Positions 54,024 to 62,993 are shown, counted from the first letter of the stretch. The stretch: DNA of 63,122 nt from Sharpea azabuensis DSM 18934 (GCF_000702165.1 NZ_JNKU01000006.1:1-63122), one strand, 5' to 3'. Numbers and translations: made by a program. The notes: generated by a model not told the origin, from the letters alone.

Positions 54024-54100
54024 TGGTGCCGGAGATGGGATTCGAACCCACGACCTACTGGTTACGAGTCAGTTGCTCTACCAATTGGAGCTACTCCGGC
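54024..54100 (-). tRNA. tRNA-Thr(CGU)
   Basis: The minus strand folds as a full cloverleaf: acceptor GCCGGAG/CTCCGGC, D-arm GCTC/GAGC, T-arm GTGGG/CCCAT with TTCGAAT loop, and encoded CCA. The anticodon loop CTCGTAA gives CGU, reading ACG (Thr). The anticodon stem ACTGA/CCAGT has an A31-C39 mismatch next to the loop. In the related UGU tRNA this pair is A-U. It lies alone, not in a tRNA cluster, at the edge of the accessory stretch. Confidence 0.95.
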
Positions 54101-54199
54101 AAGTACTTAGTTATTATATCATGAAATGTGTGAAAGTATAGTGAAAATTGACAAGTCATAAGATTGATTATTATAATGGAAATACAAGGAGTGGATATT

Positions 54200-54403
54200 A
54201 TGGCGATTAAATATAAGGCAAAAGATACTGATGATTTAGAAAAAGAATTAGAAGAATGGTCAATGAATATGAATCTTTTCCAGACTGTGGCAACAAGTGA
54301 TGAGAAAGAGAAAGTTGTAAAAGTAGAGTCTGATGAACTAGCTGATGACCACAGTAAACGTTCTACCTATGAGAATGAAGAACTCAAGAATTCTGATCTA
54401 TAA
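54200..54403 (+). CDS. Small acidic hypothetical protein, 67 aa
   Basis: The product (MAIKYKAKDTDDLEKELEEW, then a low-complexity acidic and Lys-rich tail) is not recognised. It is hydrophilic, without a membrane segment, and probably partly unfolded after residue 35. AAGGAG lies at good spacing before ATG 54200, and a strong terminator follows, which supports a real gene. It is monocistronic between tRNA-Thr and mscL. Confidence 0.7.
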   Translation: MAIKYKAKDTDDLEKELEEWSMNMNLFQTVATSDEKEKVVKVESDELADDHSKRSTYENEELKNSDL

Positions 54404-54410
54404 TACAAAA

Positions 54411-54437
54411 CCTCATCTATTTAGATGAGGCTTTTTT
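54411..54437. terminator. Bidirectional terminator between the 67-aa gene and mscL
   Basis: CCTCATCTA and TAGATGAGG pair perfectly around TT, followed by CTTTTTT. Confidence 0.85.
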
Positions 54438-54438
54438 C

Positions 54439-54834
54439 TTAGGCATTCTTTTTCAGTAAATCTCTAATTTCTTCAAGCAATACAACTTCATCGCTCTTTG
54501 CAGGTGCAGCTTCTTCAACAGCTTCTTCCTTCTTAAAACGATCCTTAGCAGTATTAAGTGCCTTAATAATTGCGAAGACACAGAGTGCTAAAAGAATAAA
54601 GTTAATGAATGATGAAACAAATGCACCATAAGCAATATGAACAGGTCCAACCTGTGCTGTTGCTTTATCTAGTGATGCTGGTATTTTGATGATGGCTGAA
54701 ACAACACCCATAAACATATTGACTAAGGCTGTTACAACGTCCTTTAAAGCACCACCTAAAATAACACCGACTGCCATATCAATGACATTACCAGTAAATG
54801 CGAATTCTTTAAATTCATTCCATAAATTTTTCAT
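54439..54834 (-). CDS. mscL: Large-conductance mechanosensitive channel MscL
   Basis: 131 aa. WNEFKEFAFTGNVIDMAVGVILGGALKDVVTALVNMF is the signature N-terminal helix and pore, a second helix is INFILLALCVFAIIKAL, and the cytoplasmic end EEIRDLLKK is typical. The pentameric channel opens at near-lytic tension. With the MscS homologue at 653-1468 the window encodes both main safety valves. Single gene. Confidence 0.97.
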   Translation of the reverse strand: MKNLWNEFKEFAFTGNVIDMAVGVILGGALKDVVTALVNMFMGVVSAIIKIPASLDKATAQVGPVHIAYGAFVSSFINFILLALCVFAIIKALNTAKDRFKKEEAVEEAAPAKSDEVVLLEEIRDLLKKNA

Positions 54835-54923
54835 ATTATCTTTCCCCCAATGTCATTATTATACATTGTGATATCAGGATTATGCAATAGTTCAAACTTG
54901 TTTTTCTTTACTTCATGAGAAAG

Positions 54924-54951
54924 AAAAAAACAATCTATATAATATAGATTG
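54924..54951 (-). terminator. Terminator of the ZIP transporter gene
   Basis: CAATCTATA and TATAGATTG pair around TAA, with a T-rich run on the minus-strand side. Confidence 0.78.
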
Positions 54952-54953
54952 CT

Positions 54954-55736
54954 TTAACCAAGGGCAACATCAAGTACCATCATAACCGCAAACCCAACCG
55001 CAAAACCAATTGTTGCGATATTGGAATGTTTTCCCACGCTTGCTTCAGGAATCATTTCTTCAACAATGACATAAATCATAGCACCTGCGGCAAATGATAA
55101 TAAATATGGGAGAATAGGAATCATAATACTTGATAATAACACAGTAATCAGACCAGCAATAGGTTCAACAATACCAGAAAGTGTTCCCATCATAAATGCC
55201 TTTTTCTTACCGCTGCCTTCAGCAGCTAATGGCATTGAGATAATGGCACCTTCAGGGAAGTTCTGAATGGCAATACCAATTGATAAAGCCAACGCTCCCG
55301 CAAGTGTAATCGTTGCATTATTTGCAGCACTGCCAGCTAAGACAACACCAACGGCCATTCCTTCTGGAATGTTGTGGATGGTAACAGCTAAGACCATCAT
55401 TGTTGTTTTCTTGAGATGGGCATGTAAGCCTTCAGGTTCTGTTTCATTTATGTGGAGATGTGGTGTCAATGCATCAATAGCCAACAAGAAGAAAATTCCA
55501 AGCAATAAACCAATTAATGCTGGTATGAAGGCAAGTTTTCCCATCTTGCTTGACATATTCATTGCCGGTATAAGCAAGCTCCAGACTGAAGCTGCCATCA
55601 TGACACCCCCGGCAAATCCGAGTAATATTTTTTGTAAGAGCTGATTCATTTCCTTCTTCATTAGAAAGACCATGGCACTGCCTAAAGTCGTTCCTACAAA
55701 AGGAATAAGCAACCCAATTAATATATTCTTATTCAT
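54954..55736 (-). CDS. ZIP family divalent metal transporter
   Basis: 260 aa with eight membrane helices. Helix IV has VTIHNIPEGMAVGVVLAG and helix V GIAIQNFPEGAIISMPL; these His/Asn/Glu residues form the binuclear metal site of the GufA-like ZIP branch. It imports Zn2+ or other divalent metals. A variable loop (DALTPHLHINETEPEGLHAH) holds extra histidines. ATG 55736 follows AAAGGAAA. No Zur or Mn-type site was recognised. Confidence 0.93.
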   Translation of the reverse strand: MNKNILIGLLIPFVGTTLGSAMVFLMKKEMNQLLQKILLGFAGGVMMAASVWSLLIPAMNMSSKMGKLAFIPALIGLLLGIFFLLAIDALTPHLHINETEPEGLHAHLKKTTMMVLAVTIHNIPEGMAVGVVLAGSAANNATITLAGALALSIGIAIQNFPEGAIISMPLAAEGSGKKKAFMMGTLSGIVEPIAGLITVLLSSIMIPILPYLLSFAAGAMIYVIVEEMIPEASVGKHSNIATIGFAVGFAVMMVLDVALG

Positions 55737-55806
55737 AACTTTTCCTTTCTTTTTTCTCACGTTATCATTCCCGCTTCCATTAGTCAACGAAGATGATAGA
55801 GAAAAG

Positions 55807-55837
55807 AAAAAAAGCCCTAGATTGGGAAGTGTCTAGG
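55807..55837 (-). terminator. Terminator of the 265-aa membrane protein gene
   Basis: On the minus strand CCTAGA and TCTAGG pair around ten bases, followed by GC and T7. Confidence 0.65.
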
Positions 55838-55942
55838 ACTAAGTAGTCTTTTGGGAATTGTAAGGAAAGTTTATGAAGTTTTTTGACTACACTTATAGAA
55901 TAGACAAAGATGTTGTTAGAATTATCATTGTATTGTGTGAGA

Positions 55943-56740
55943 TTATGGTTTTGGCTTGACAATCAGGCCTTTCAAGAAATGATGACCTTTACCTTCATTT
56001 CTGAGATAGAAATAGCCAATAACACTAAAGACAATCGCACCAATAAAATTGACAAGTAAGTCCTTCATTGTATCAAGAAGCCCAATGTCAAGATAGCCAT
56101 TAGGTATGACAACCTGTGTACCACCCTTTGTATAGATGACTGTTTTAATGATATCTTTGACTTGATAAGGTATCTGGGAATGGGTTGGATCTAGTGTTAC
56201 TGAACCAATATTCTTAATAATGAAGTCCTTCTGCATATCTAAGTAAAATAGCTGATCAGCCGTAAATTCAATGAACTCCCATAATACACCTATTGTCATC
56301 GAAAAACAGAAAGAGACAAGAATAAGATAGAATGGCGATAAGTTGATATTCTTTGAATTACGATTAAGAATATAGACAAGTGAGAAGCCAATTGCTGCAC
56401 ATAAGAAGCCATTGATCGTATGCAACATCGTATCCCAGCCCAATATAGCAGTATAGTAGTGATTAACTTCTCCTAGTATCTCTGCCGCAAAGATAAAGAG
56501 ATAAATGATGCCTTGAAATAATCCAGGTATATCCACTCTTAATTTCTCTTCAAAGATGGATGGTAGAAGAAACAGTAATAAAGATAATATACATAAAGCG
56601 ACACTTTCATAGCTGCCTCTTAAAAAAGATAATACTGCTGTGACAATCACAAGGAATCTCAGGACTTTATAGAGTTTATATGTTCCTTTATGTTCTTTAA
56701 TCAGTTCCTTTTGTCTTTTAATATATTGACGAATTTTCAT
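55943..56740 (-). CDS. DUF2238-like integral membrane protein
   Basis: 265 aa with six or seven predicted helices. YYTAILGWDTMLHTINGFLC and IGVLWEFIEFTADQLF resemble the core of the DUF2238/YjdF group, where Asp/His and W-E residues are conserved; function unknown. The N-terminal 25 residues are basic and cytoplasmic. It is a single gene with a terminator 100 bases downstream. Confidence 0.7.
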   Translation of the reverse strand: MKIRQYIKRQKELIKEHKGTYKLYKVLRFLVIVTAVLSFLRGSYESVALCILSLLLFLLPSIFEEKLRVDIPGLFQGIIYLFIFAAEILGEVNHYYTAILGWDTMLHTINGFLCAAIGFSLVYILNRNSKNINLSPFYLILVSFCFSMTIGVLWEFIEFTADQLFYLDMQKDFIIKNIGSVTLDPTHSQIPYQVKDIIKTVIYTKGGTQVVIPNGYLDIGLLDTMKDLLVNFIGAIVFSVIGYFYLRNEGKGHHFLKGLIVKPKP

Positions 56741-57043
56741 ATTTGTTACTCCTTTGCCTCAGTCTAACATATTTCATGACAATATAGGAACAAATATTGT
56801 TTACGGATGAGTAGATCGTATGATGTCTTGTTTTCTAGAAATGACATGAAAAAAGATTGATAGAAGTTCTTCAAGATATTTGTATTAATGCAACTTGTGA
56901 AATGTTTATTTTGTATATTATACAAATATTAACATAATATTCCCTTTCATCTTCCTTATATCCTAAATATACCCTTTTCAAAACTCTTATAAAGTCCTAT
57001 AATGATATATATGAAATCGTTTACATATTCAAGGAGGTATATT
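56741..57043 (+). promoter_or_regulatory. Intergenic region with the preTA promoter
   Basis: About 300 AT-rich bases without a gene. The probable preT promoter is TTTTCA, 17 bases, TATAAT (about 56975-57003). The leader contains a cre site listed separately and the AAGGAGG of preT. Nothing else was recognised. Confidence 0.6.
57012..57025 (+). promoter_or_regulatory. cre site (CcpA operator) in the preTA leader
   Basis: TGAAATCGTTTACA matches the consensus TGWAANCGNTNWCA at every position. It lies just downstream of the -10 box, where CcpA binding represses. Confidence 0.7.
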
Positions 57044-58273
57044 ATGAAAGAGACCTATATGAAAGAGTGTGGTACTTCTTTCAACGCTTTAACAGTGAAC
57101 GAAGAAGCATCACGCTGTTTACTTTGTTATGACGCACCTTGTTCCAAGGCATGTCCGGCAAACACAGATCCCGCACGCTTTATTCGTTCTGTGCGTTTTA
57201 AGAACTATAAAGGAGCAGCTGAAATCATTAGAGAGAATAATGGCTTAGGTGATATATGTGCACGTGTCTGCCCTACTGAGAAATATTGTCAGCTAGGCTG
57301 CTCACGTAGCGGCATTGATCGCCCTATTGATATTGGTGGCATTCAGAAGTTTGTGACAGACTTTGAGAAAGCAAGTCATATGCATATTCTTGAAAAAGGC
57401 ACACCTAATGGCAAGAAGGTCGGTATTATCGGAACAGGTCCTGCTGCCTTAGAAGCTGGCTTAAGACTTCTGATTATGGGTTATCAGGTTGACTTCTATG
57501 AGAAAGAAGGTTTAGCAGGAGGCTATTTGCGTACTGGCATTCCTGAATATCGTCTTCCTAACGCGATTGTTGATGATAACATTCATCGTCTAGAAAACTT
57601 AGGCGCTACGTTCCACTATAATACAGAAATTGGAAAGGATAGGACACTTGAAGATCTTAAAGAAAAGTTTGACGCTGTTCTTGTAGCTGTTGGTTATTCA
57701 AAAGCGAAGTGCTTGCCAATGTTTGAAAAGAATCCATATGTCATCAGTGCTATTGACTTCTTACATAATGTGAAGGCTGATCAGGGCTCACATGATGTTA
57801 AGAATAATGTACTTGTTATTGGTGGTGGTGATGTCGCTATGGATGTTGTAACAACACTAAAGAAACTTGGTTGTGAACATGTCACAGATGTTGTCTATGA
57901 AGAATTATCAGAATTCCTTGCAAGTGAAAAAGAACTTGCCGGAGCAAGAGAAGCTGGTGTCACAATTATTGATGGCTATGTACCTGATGCTGTAAATGAA
58001 AATGTTGTTACATTTAAGGCTAGACATATTGATGCAACATATACATTGACAGCTGATCAGATTATCCTAGCTGTTGGTCAAAAACCAGACCAGACATTTG
58101 GTTTACCAATGGAAGCTAATGAAGTTAAAGAAGACAACTATCATGTTGATGGAAATGTCTTTGTAGCTGGAGATATCACGAAAGGTGATAAGACTGTTGT
58201 ATGGGCAGTTAAGAAAGGTAAAGAAGCTGCATGTGCTATTGATAGTTATCTTGGAGGTAAGGATCATGATTAA
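57044..58273 (+). CDS. preT: NAD-dependent dihydropyrimidine dehydrogenase subunit PreT
   Basis: 409 aa, GltD-like. The N-terminal Fe-S domain has [20 protein letters not shown] and [17 protein letters not shown], followed by two nucleotide-binding folds ([17 protein letters not shown] for [16 protein letters not shown] for NAD) and [18 protein letters not shown]. It passes electrons between NADH and PreA. The pair reduces uracil and thymine or oxidises the dihydro forms. ATG 57044 follows AAGGAGG. It overlaps preA by eight bases. Confidence 0.93.
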   Translation: MKETYMKECGTSFNALTVNEEASRCLLCYDAPCSKACPANTDPARFIRSVRFKNYKGAAEIIRENNGLGDICARVCPTEKYCQLGCSRSGIDRPIDIGGIQKFVTDFEKASHMHILEKGTPNGKKVGIIGTGPAALEAGLRLLIMGYQVDFYEKEGLAGGYLRTGIPEYRLPNAIVDDNIHRLENLGATFHYNTEIGKDRTLEDLKEKFDAVLVAVGYSKAKCLPMFEKNPYVISAIDFLHNVKADQGSHDVKNNVLVIGGGDVAMDVVTTLKKLGCEHVTDVVYEELSEFLASEKELAGAREAGVTIIDGYVPDAVNENVVTFKARHIDATYTLTADQIILAVGQKPDQTFGLPMEANEVKEDNYHVDGNVFVAGDITKGDKTVVWAVKKGKEAACAIDSYLGGKDHD

Positions 58274-59525
58274 TAAAGATTTATCGATTGATTTTTGTGG
58301 TGTACATTTTGAAAACCCATTCTGCCTTTCTTCATCACCAGTAGGTAACTGTTATGAAATGTGCAAGAAAGCCTATGAAACAGGATGGGGCGGCATTGTT
58401 TTTAAGACTATTGGTCCTAAGAGCTTTATTGTCGATGAGGTTTCTCCTCGTTTTGATATCTTGAATAAAGAGAGTACTGATTTTGTCGGCTTTAAGAACA
58501 TGGAGCAGATTGCTGAACATCCATTAGAGGAGAACCTTGCTGATATCAAGAGACTGAAAGAAGAATTCCCTGATAAAGTCCTAATTGCATCCATCATGGG
58601 TACAAATGAACAGGACTGGGAAGAGCTGGCAAGACTGGTCACTGAAGCTGGTGCTGACATGATTGAAACAAACTTCTCCTGCCCACAAATGACAAGTCAT
58701 GCCATGGGTAGCGATGTTGGTACGAATCCTGAACTCTGTGCAAAGTATGTACGGGCATGCAAGCGTGGTTCTTCATTGCCATTAATTGCCAAGATGACAC
58801 CTAATATTACAGATATGGTGCCTTGTGCAAAAGCCTGCATGGAAGCAGGTGCTGATGCCATTAGTGCGATTAACACAATTAAATCCATTACTGATATTGA
58901 CCTAGAGCGAAAGACCGCAATGCCTATTATTAATGGTAAATCTTCTATTTCTGGCTATTCTGGAAAAGCTGTCAAGCCTGTTGCTTTACGCTTTATCCAG
59001 CAGTTAAGAGATGGCATTCCTGATTTACCAATATCAGGTATCGGCGGTATTGAAACATGGGAAGATGCAGCTGAATTTATTCTTTGTGGTGCAACAACGC
59101 TTCAGGTTACAACCGCAATCATGCAATATGGTTATCGTATTGTTGAAGATATGAAGAATGGTCTTATGCATTATATGGAAGAACAGGGTGTTGAACATCT
59201 CAGTGATCTTGTCGGTTTAGCCAACAAGAATATCATTCCTGCAGAATCTTTGGATCGTGATTATAAGGTTTATCCTGATTTCGATCTTGATGCTTGTATT
59301 GGTTGTGGTCGTTGTTATGTTTCTTGCTTTGATGGTGCCCATCAGGCTATTAGCTTTGATAGCGAAACGAGAAAACCTACATGCGATCATGACAAATGTG
59401 TTGGCTGTCATCTTTGTGCACTTGTCTGCCCAGTACATGCGATTGGCATGGGCGAAATTGTCCTTAAAGAAGGAAGAGCAGGCCAGCCTTCAGACAAACA
59501 TCCATTTAATAAACACTGGCTCTAA
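58266..59525 (+). CDS. preA: NAD-dependent dihydropyrimidine dehydrogenase subunit PreA
   Basis: 419 aa: an FMN-binding dihydroorotate-dehydrogenase-like barrel ([30 protein letters not shown] with the catalytic Cys, [20 protein letters not shown]) and a C-terminal pair of 4Fe-4S motifs ([22 protein letters not shown]). It is the pyrimidine-reducing subunit. ATG 58266 with GGAGG inside preT implies coupling. No dihydropyrimidinase gene follows, so the pathway is incomplete here. Confidence 0.94.
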   Translation: MINKDLSIDFCGVHFENPFCLSSSPVGNCYEMCKKAYETGWGGIVFKTIGPKSFIVDEVSPRFDILNKESTDFVGFKNMEQIAEHPLEENLADIKRLKEEFPDKVLIASIMGTNEQDWEELARLVTEAGADMIETNFSCPQMTSHAMGSDVGTNPELCAKYVRACKRGSSLPLIAKMTPNITDMVPCAKACMEAGADAISAINTIKSITDIDLERKTAMPIINGKSSISGYSGKAVKPVALRFIQQLRDGIPDLPISGIGGIETWEDAAEFILCGATTLQVTTAIMQYGYRIVEDMKNGLMHYMEEQGVEHLSDLVGLANKNIIPAESLDRDYKVYPDFDLDACIGCGRCYVSCFDGAHQAISFDSETRKPTCDHDKCVGCHLCALVCPVHAIGMGEIVLKEGRAGQPSDKHPFNKHWL

Positions 59526-59529
59526 AAAC

Positions 59530-59562
59530 AAAGAGACATCTCAATTGAGGTGCCTCTTTTCT
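59530..59562. terminator. Bidirectional terminator after preA
   Basis: AAAGAG and CTCTTT with an inner CTCAATTGAG palindrome, followed by TTT. It also follows the stop of the small minus-strand ORF at 59565. Confidence 0.78.
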
Positions 59563-59564
59563 AT

Positions 59565-59633
59565 TTATCTCACTTTAAGTGTCTGCGCTATTCTTTCTAA
59601 TATTAAGATGCGCTTTAATACTGTTTTTCTCAT
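59565..59633 (-). CDS. Candidate 22-aa cationic peptide
   Basis: The frame is MRKTVLKRILILERIAQTLKV-R with seven Lys/Arg, amphipathic if helical. Its ATG follows GGGGGATG, a strong ribosome binding site, and a TATAAT-bearing 15-bp inverted repeat is directly upstream; a terminator follows the stop. These signals are more than chance expects for such a short frame, but it could also be the stub of a truncated regulator gene. I do not recognise it. Confidence 0.4.
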   Translation of the reverse strand: MRKTVLKRILILERIAQTLKVR

Positions 59634-59646
59634 AAACACATCCCCC

Positions 59647-59680
59647 TTCTATAATGTTAGTTTACACTAACATTATAGAA
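59647..59680. promoter_or_regulatory. 15-bp perfect inverted repeat, probable operator
   Basis: TTCTATAATGTTAGT (59647-59661), TTAC, ACTAACATTATAGAA (59666-59680). TATAAT is present on both strands within the arms. TTAGT-N4-ACTAA is the kind of core bound by TetR-type repressors, but no such gene is near. Confidence 0.6.
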
Positions 59681-59697
59681 TATTCAAGCATAACACT

Positions 59698-60807
59698 CTA
59701 TTTTTCTATATCTATTACACCTATTTCAGCCTTTGCCCCACCAGTCTTAAACTTGATTGCCCAGTCAGAGATACCGGAGTTGACAATGAAGGTTGTATCT
59801 TCCATCGTCTTAATGCCATAAGTCATATCATTAGCACCTGACAATTCACCTGTAATGCCAATTGGGAACATCTGACCACCATGAGTATGTCCACTTAAAA
59901 CAAGATCAGGATGACTATTGGCTTCATTTATATAATCGGTTGGTTCATGATCAAGCATGATGACATATTGTTTTGAGTCAATGGATTGCATTAATGCCTG
60001 AGCACTCTTACGATTGGACGCTGTTTGTGCATCCTGTCTGCCAACAACAGTAATGTGCTTAGCTATTTGTACACTCTCATCATTGAGAATATGAATATTG
60101 TTTTCTTTAAGAGATGCTTCTAAGTCCTGGACTGAGAAATTACGATAGTTCATATAGCCTTTGTCATGGTTACCATAGACAAAGTATGTGCCATAAGCAC
60201 TCTTGATTTGGCCAAGCGCTTTTGTTGAGGCAAGCATATCTTTTCTTGTTGTATCATCATCGACATAATCCCCTGTTACCACAATAAGATCTGGATGCAA
60301 GCTTTGAATGGTCTGCATCTGCTTTTTAAAGCCCTCGGCATGGAATGTAGCGCCAATATGGCTATCTGAAATCTGGACAATACGCAAGTTCTTGTCAATC
60401 ACCTTTGATGTTGAAAGACTATAATGTGTTGTAACAACATGATGAGCTTGATAATAGCCATAGCTTAAATAGCTAACAGTTAGCCCTAAGCCCACAAGCC
60501 CGCTTACAAAAGCTTGGACTTTATGACGACTGTATTTATTGATAAGTAAACGTATCCCATCGACAATCATCCATATTAATACCAAATGCAATAAGACAAT
60601 AAGCATGTTCACATGATCAAGCCATAGTCCTATTCCAATAAGAACTAGCAGCAATACTAACATTCCCCAGGCTGTATACTTATTTTTGTTTATCATAGCC
60701 TGCACAAAGCTATATTGTCTAACTTGTTTTAATATATAGAACATTCCAAATAATATCACTCCAACAATCAGGAGGATAATCAATAAAAATATTACAATCA
60801 TAAACAT
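59698..60807 (-). CDS. Membrane-anchored metallophosphoesterase (YkuE-like)
   Basis: 369 aa. Four N-terminal membrane helices (about 1-125) precede a calcineurin-like domain with intact motifs: ISDSHIGATFH, VTGDYVDDD, YGNHDKGY, LDHEP and SGHTHGGQMFP. Related enzymes hydrolyse UDP-2,3-diacylglucosamine or other phosphoesters at the outer membrane face; the substrate here is unknown. Unlike the protein at 4318-5121 the metal site is complete. Confidence 0.9.
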   Translation of the reverse strand: MFMIVIFLLIILLIVGVILFGMFYILKQVRQYSFVQAMINKNKYTAWGMLVLLLVLIGIGLWLDHVNMLIVLLHLVLIWMIVDGIRLLINKYSRHKVQAFVSGLVGLGLTVSYLSYGYYQAHHVVTTHYSLSTSKVIDKNLRIVQISDSHIGATFHAEGFKKQMQTIQSLHPDLIVVTGDYVDDDTTRKDMLASTKALGQIKSAYGTYFVYGNHDKGYMNYRNFSVQDLEASLKENNIHILNDESVQIAKHITVVGRQDAQTASNRKSAQALMQSIDSKQYVIMLDHEPTDYINEANSHPDLVLSGHTHGGQMFPIGITGELSGANDMTYGIKTMEDTTFIVNSGISDWAIKFKTGGAKAEIGVIDIEK

Positions 60808-60907
60808 ATACCTCTATAAAAAATTACATGCTAGATTTCATTATATTCCCACTATACCAAAGCTTGTTTATGATTGCGAGAAATGTACTACTTGATAAGT
60901 TCATTAG

Positions 60908-60935
60908 TATAGAAAAGGCTGGATCTTACCAGCCT
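60908..60935 (-). terminator. Terminator of the alpha-glucosidase operon
   Basis: AGGCTGG and CCAGCCT pair perfectly around six bases and are followed on the minus strand by TTTTCTAT. It overlaps the stop of the 55-aa ORF. Confidence 0.8.
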
Positions 60936-61101
60936 ATTGTTTTTGATCAATTTTTAAACAGAGAAAACATCCATGTTCAGTGCAAATAAGATAGTTATCA
61001 TCCTCTTCTTCAATATCCTCAATACGCCCAATATACATTTCACCATTACTCATAGTTCCGACAAGAAAGTGATTTTTAATATACCAATTAGTGAGATGCA
61101 T
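60934..61101 (-). CDS. Small hypothetical protein, 55 aa
   Basis: The frame reads MHLTNWYIKNHFLVGTMSNG, EMYIGRIEDIEEEDDNYLIC, TEHGCFLCLKIDQKQ. It starts within the last codons of the GH13 gene (14-base overlap), with AAAGG about 13 bases upstream, and ends exactly at the operon's terminator. The pattern suggests a small beta-barrel-like fold (G-x-(M/I)-x-x-G-x-(I/V)). I do not recognise the family. The fit to overlap and terminator favours a real gene. Confidence 0.6.
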   Translation of the reverse strand: MHLTNWYIKNHFLVGTMSNGEMYIGRIEDIEEEDDNYLICTEHGCFLCLKIDQKQ

Positions 61102-62932
61102 TCGAAGTAACCTTTATATAAATCCGTGCTTCATATGGTCCAAGCAGTCTTGAATTTTCAACTCGAGATGGGAAAACACGATGCATATCGGGATAGTTAT
61201 GGGCTTTAAGAACAGTGTTGGAAAGGTTACATTCTATTATGCAAGTTTCATTCTCTGTTGCCCGCTCATAGATATAAGTATTATGCTTTGAACTGAGGCA
61301 ATGATAGTCACCATAGATGAGTGCCTGATGTTTTTTTCTAAGATGAATAAGTTCTTTATAGATTTTTATCATCGAAACATGTGCATCCTGATAGAGGGAA
61401 CCCATTGTTTCTTTAGATGCCTTGTTCCAAGGAAGCATCATCCGGGTATGATCACGTGTTCCTGCTTTGATGATTTTAAAAGCTTCTTCTTCGCTCATTG
61501 TTTTTATGAGTTCTTGATAGAGATTAACACCTTCAATATCATGAATTTGGTTAATGGATGTAAAGTTATAGTTGGTTAAGCCCATTTCATCCCCCTGGAA
61601 GATAAACGGTGTTCCTTTTAATGTCATCTGCATAATAGCTAAGAGTGTCTCTATCTGTTTGTCATATTGATGTGTGTGATCAACCTTGCTGACCATACGT
61701 GGATTATCATGATTATTGTAGAATAGCGCCATCCAGCAATGATTGCCATAATGGGTCATCCATTCATGTATTTGATCACGATAGGCATTTAAATCATAGC
61801 GGTAGTCTTCATAACGTGTATGTCCCGGACTTTCCAACAAGTCAAAGCTAAAAGCCATATCCAGTTCTTCCCTTTCATCATTTGTCACCATCTGACTTAA
61901 GGCCATTGATAAACCAGGTACTTCTCCAACAGAGAAAGCATTGTGTGGCTTAAAGGCTTTTTCATGAATTTCATGGAGATATTCATGGAGATGTGGTCCA
62001 TAGAAATAATGTTCAATACCACAATAGCCCATCATCTTACCAAGCTTAACATTGCCATCAGGTAAACCTGCTGTCTTAGAAATTAAATTAATGACATCCA
62101 TTCTAAAACCATCAACATCTAAATCAAGATAGTCATTAATCATTTGAATGATATCTTTTCTTAAGTCTGGATTATCCCAATTGAGATCCATCTGTTTCTT
62201 ACTAAAAAGATGAAGTCCCCATAGCTTCTCTTCTTCATACTTATTCCAGGCACTTCCAGAAAAGAAGGATTCCCAATTATTGGGTGGTGTGTTGTTCTCT
62301 TGAGGATAGAGAAAATAATAATTACGATAAGGTGAATTGGGATCTTTTAGTGCTTCTTGGAACCAACGATGTTCATCACTGGTATGATTGACAACTAAAT
62401 CCATAATCAGCTTCATATCTCGCTTATGCACTTCCTGAAGCAATCTCTTAAAGTCATCCATCGTCCCTAGATCATGATGAATATTATAATAATCACGTAT
62501 ATCATATCCATTATCATCTAGTGGTGAATCATAGATAGGTGAAAGCCATAATGCATCAACACCTAAATCCTTTAAATAATCTAGACGATCAATAATCCCT
62601 TGAAGATCCCCAATACCATCATCATTACTATCCATAAATGTGCGTGGATAGATTTGGTAGAAAACAGCTTCTTTCCACCATGTATGTTTGATTTCACCAT
62701 CAATTGAAGGTGGCGTATCTTGTTCAGCATTGATGAGTTGTATGAGTGTTTGATAGAAATTTTCATCAAAATCTTTAGTGAAGCGTGAAAGAGACTTGAT
62801 CTTGAGAACTTTCATCAGTGGTGTCTGCAGGACCCAGGTAGGAATTTGTGCATGATGACAAGCCATCGTTAATACATCATGTCCTACTGGTGAGGCGTAA
62901 ATATCAGCAATTGATGAGTCAAGTGTAACCAT
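61088..62932 (-). CDS. GH13 alpha-glucosidase (oligo-1,6-glucosidase/trehalose-6-P hydrolase type) with extra N-terminal domain
   Basis: 614 aa. From about residue 88 it is a GH13 enzyme: WWKEAVFYQIYPRTFMDSND, LVVNHTSDEHRWF, GFRMDVIN (nucleophile Asp), SVGEVPG (acid/base Glu) and NNHDNPRM. It hydrolyses alpha-glucosides such as isomaltose or sucrose. Residues 1-85 (TLDSSIADIYASPVGHDVLT and a helical run) are not part of normal GH13 enzymes. ATG 62932 follows AGGAGG; an in-frame start at 62953 would include that site. No PTS or ABC sugar genes adjoin. Confidence 0.92.
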   Translation of the reverse strand: MVTLDSSIADIYASPVGHDVLTMACHHAQIPTWVLQTPLMKVLKIKSLSRFTKDFDENFYQTLIQLINAEQDTPPSIDGEIKHTWWKEAVFYQIYPRTFMDSNDDGIGDLQGIIDRLDYLKDLGVDALWLSPIYDSPLDDNGYDIRDYYNIHHDLGTMDDFKRLLQEVHKRDMKLIMDLVVNHTSDEHRWFQEALKDPNSPYRNYYFLYPQENNTPPNNWESFFSGSAWNKYEEEKLWGLHLFSKKQMDLNWDNPDLRKDIIQMINDYLDLDVDGFRMDVINLISKTAGLPDGNVKLGKMMGYCGIEHYFYGPHLHEYLHEIHEKAFKPHNAFSVGEVPGLSMALSQMVTNDEREELDMAFSFDLLESPGHTRYEDYRYDLNAYRDQIHEWMTHYGNHCWMALFYNNHDNPRMVSKVDHTHQYDKQIETLLAIMQMTLKGTPFIFQGDEMGLTNYNFTSINQIHDIEGVNLYQELIKTMSEEEAFKIIKAGTRDHTRMMLPWNKASKETMGSLYQDAHVSMIKIYKELIHLRKKHQALIYGDYHCLSSKHNTYIYERATENETCIIECNLSNTVLKAHNYPDMHRVFPSRVENSRLLGPYEARIYIKVTSNASH

Positions 62933-62951
62933 AAGAAAACCTCCTACATCC

Positions 62952-62981
62952 ATTGTATTACGAACAATTTTCCCTTTTCAA
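62952..62981 (-). promoter_or_regulatory. Possible promoter of the alpha-glucosidase gene
   Basis: On the minus strand TTGAAA (62981-62976), 18 bases, TACAAT (62957-62952), about 20 bases before the start codon and about 13 bases from the IS30 gene's stop. The insertion sits immediately upstream of this promoter. Confidence 0.45.
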
Positions 62982-62993
62982 GAAGATGATTTG

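Noticed and set aside
55780-55962. Minus-strand 60-codon frame between the ZIP and membrane protein genes
   Set aside because: It runs through a terminator hairpin, has no ribosome binding site and resembles no protein.
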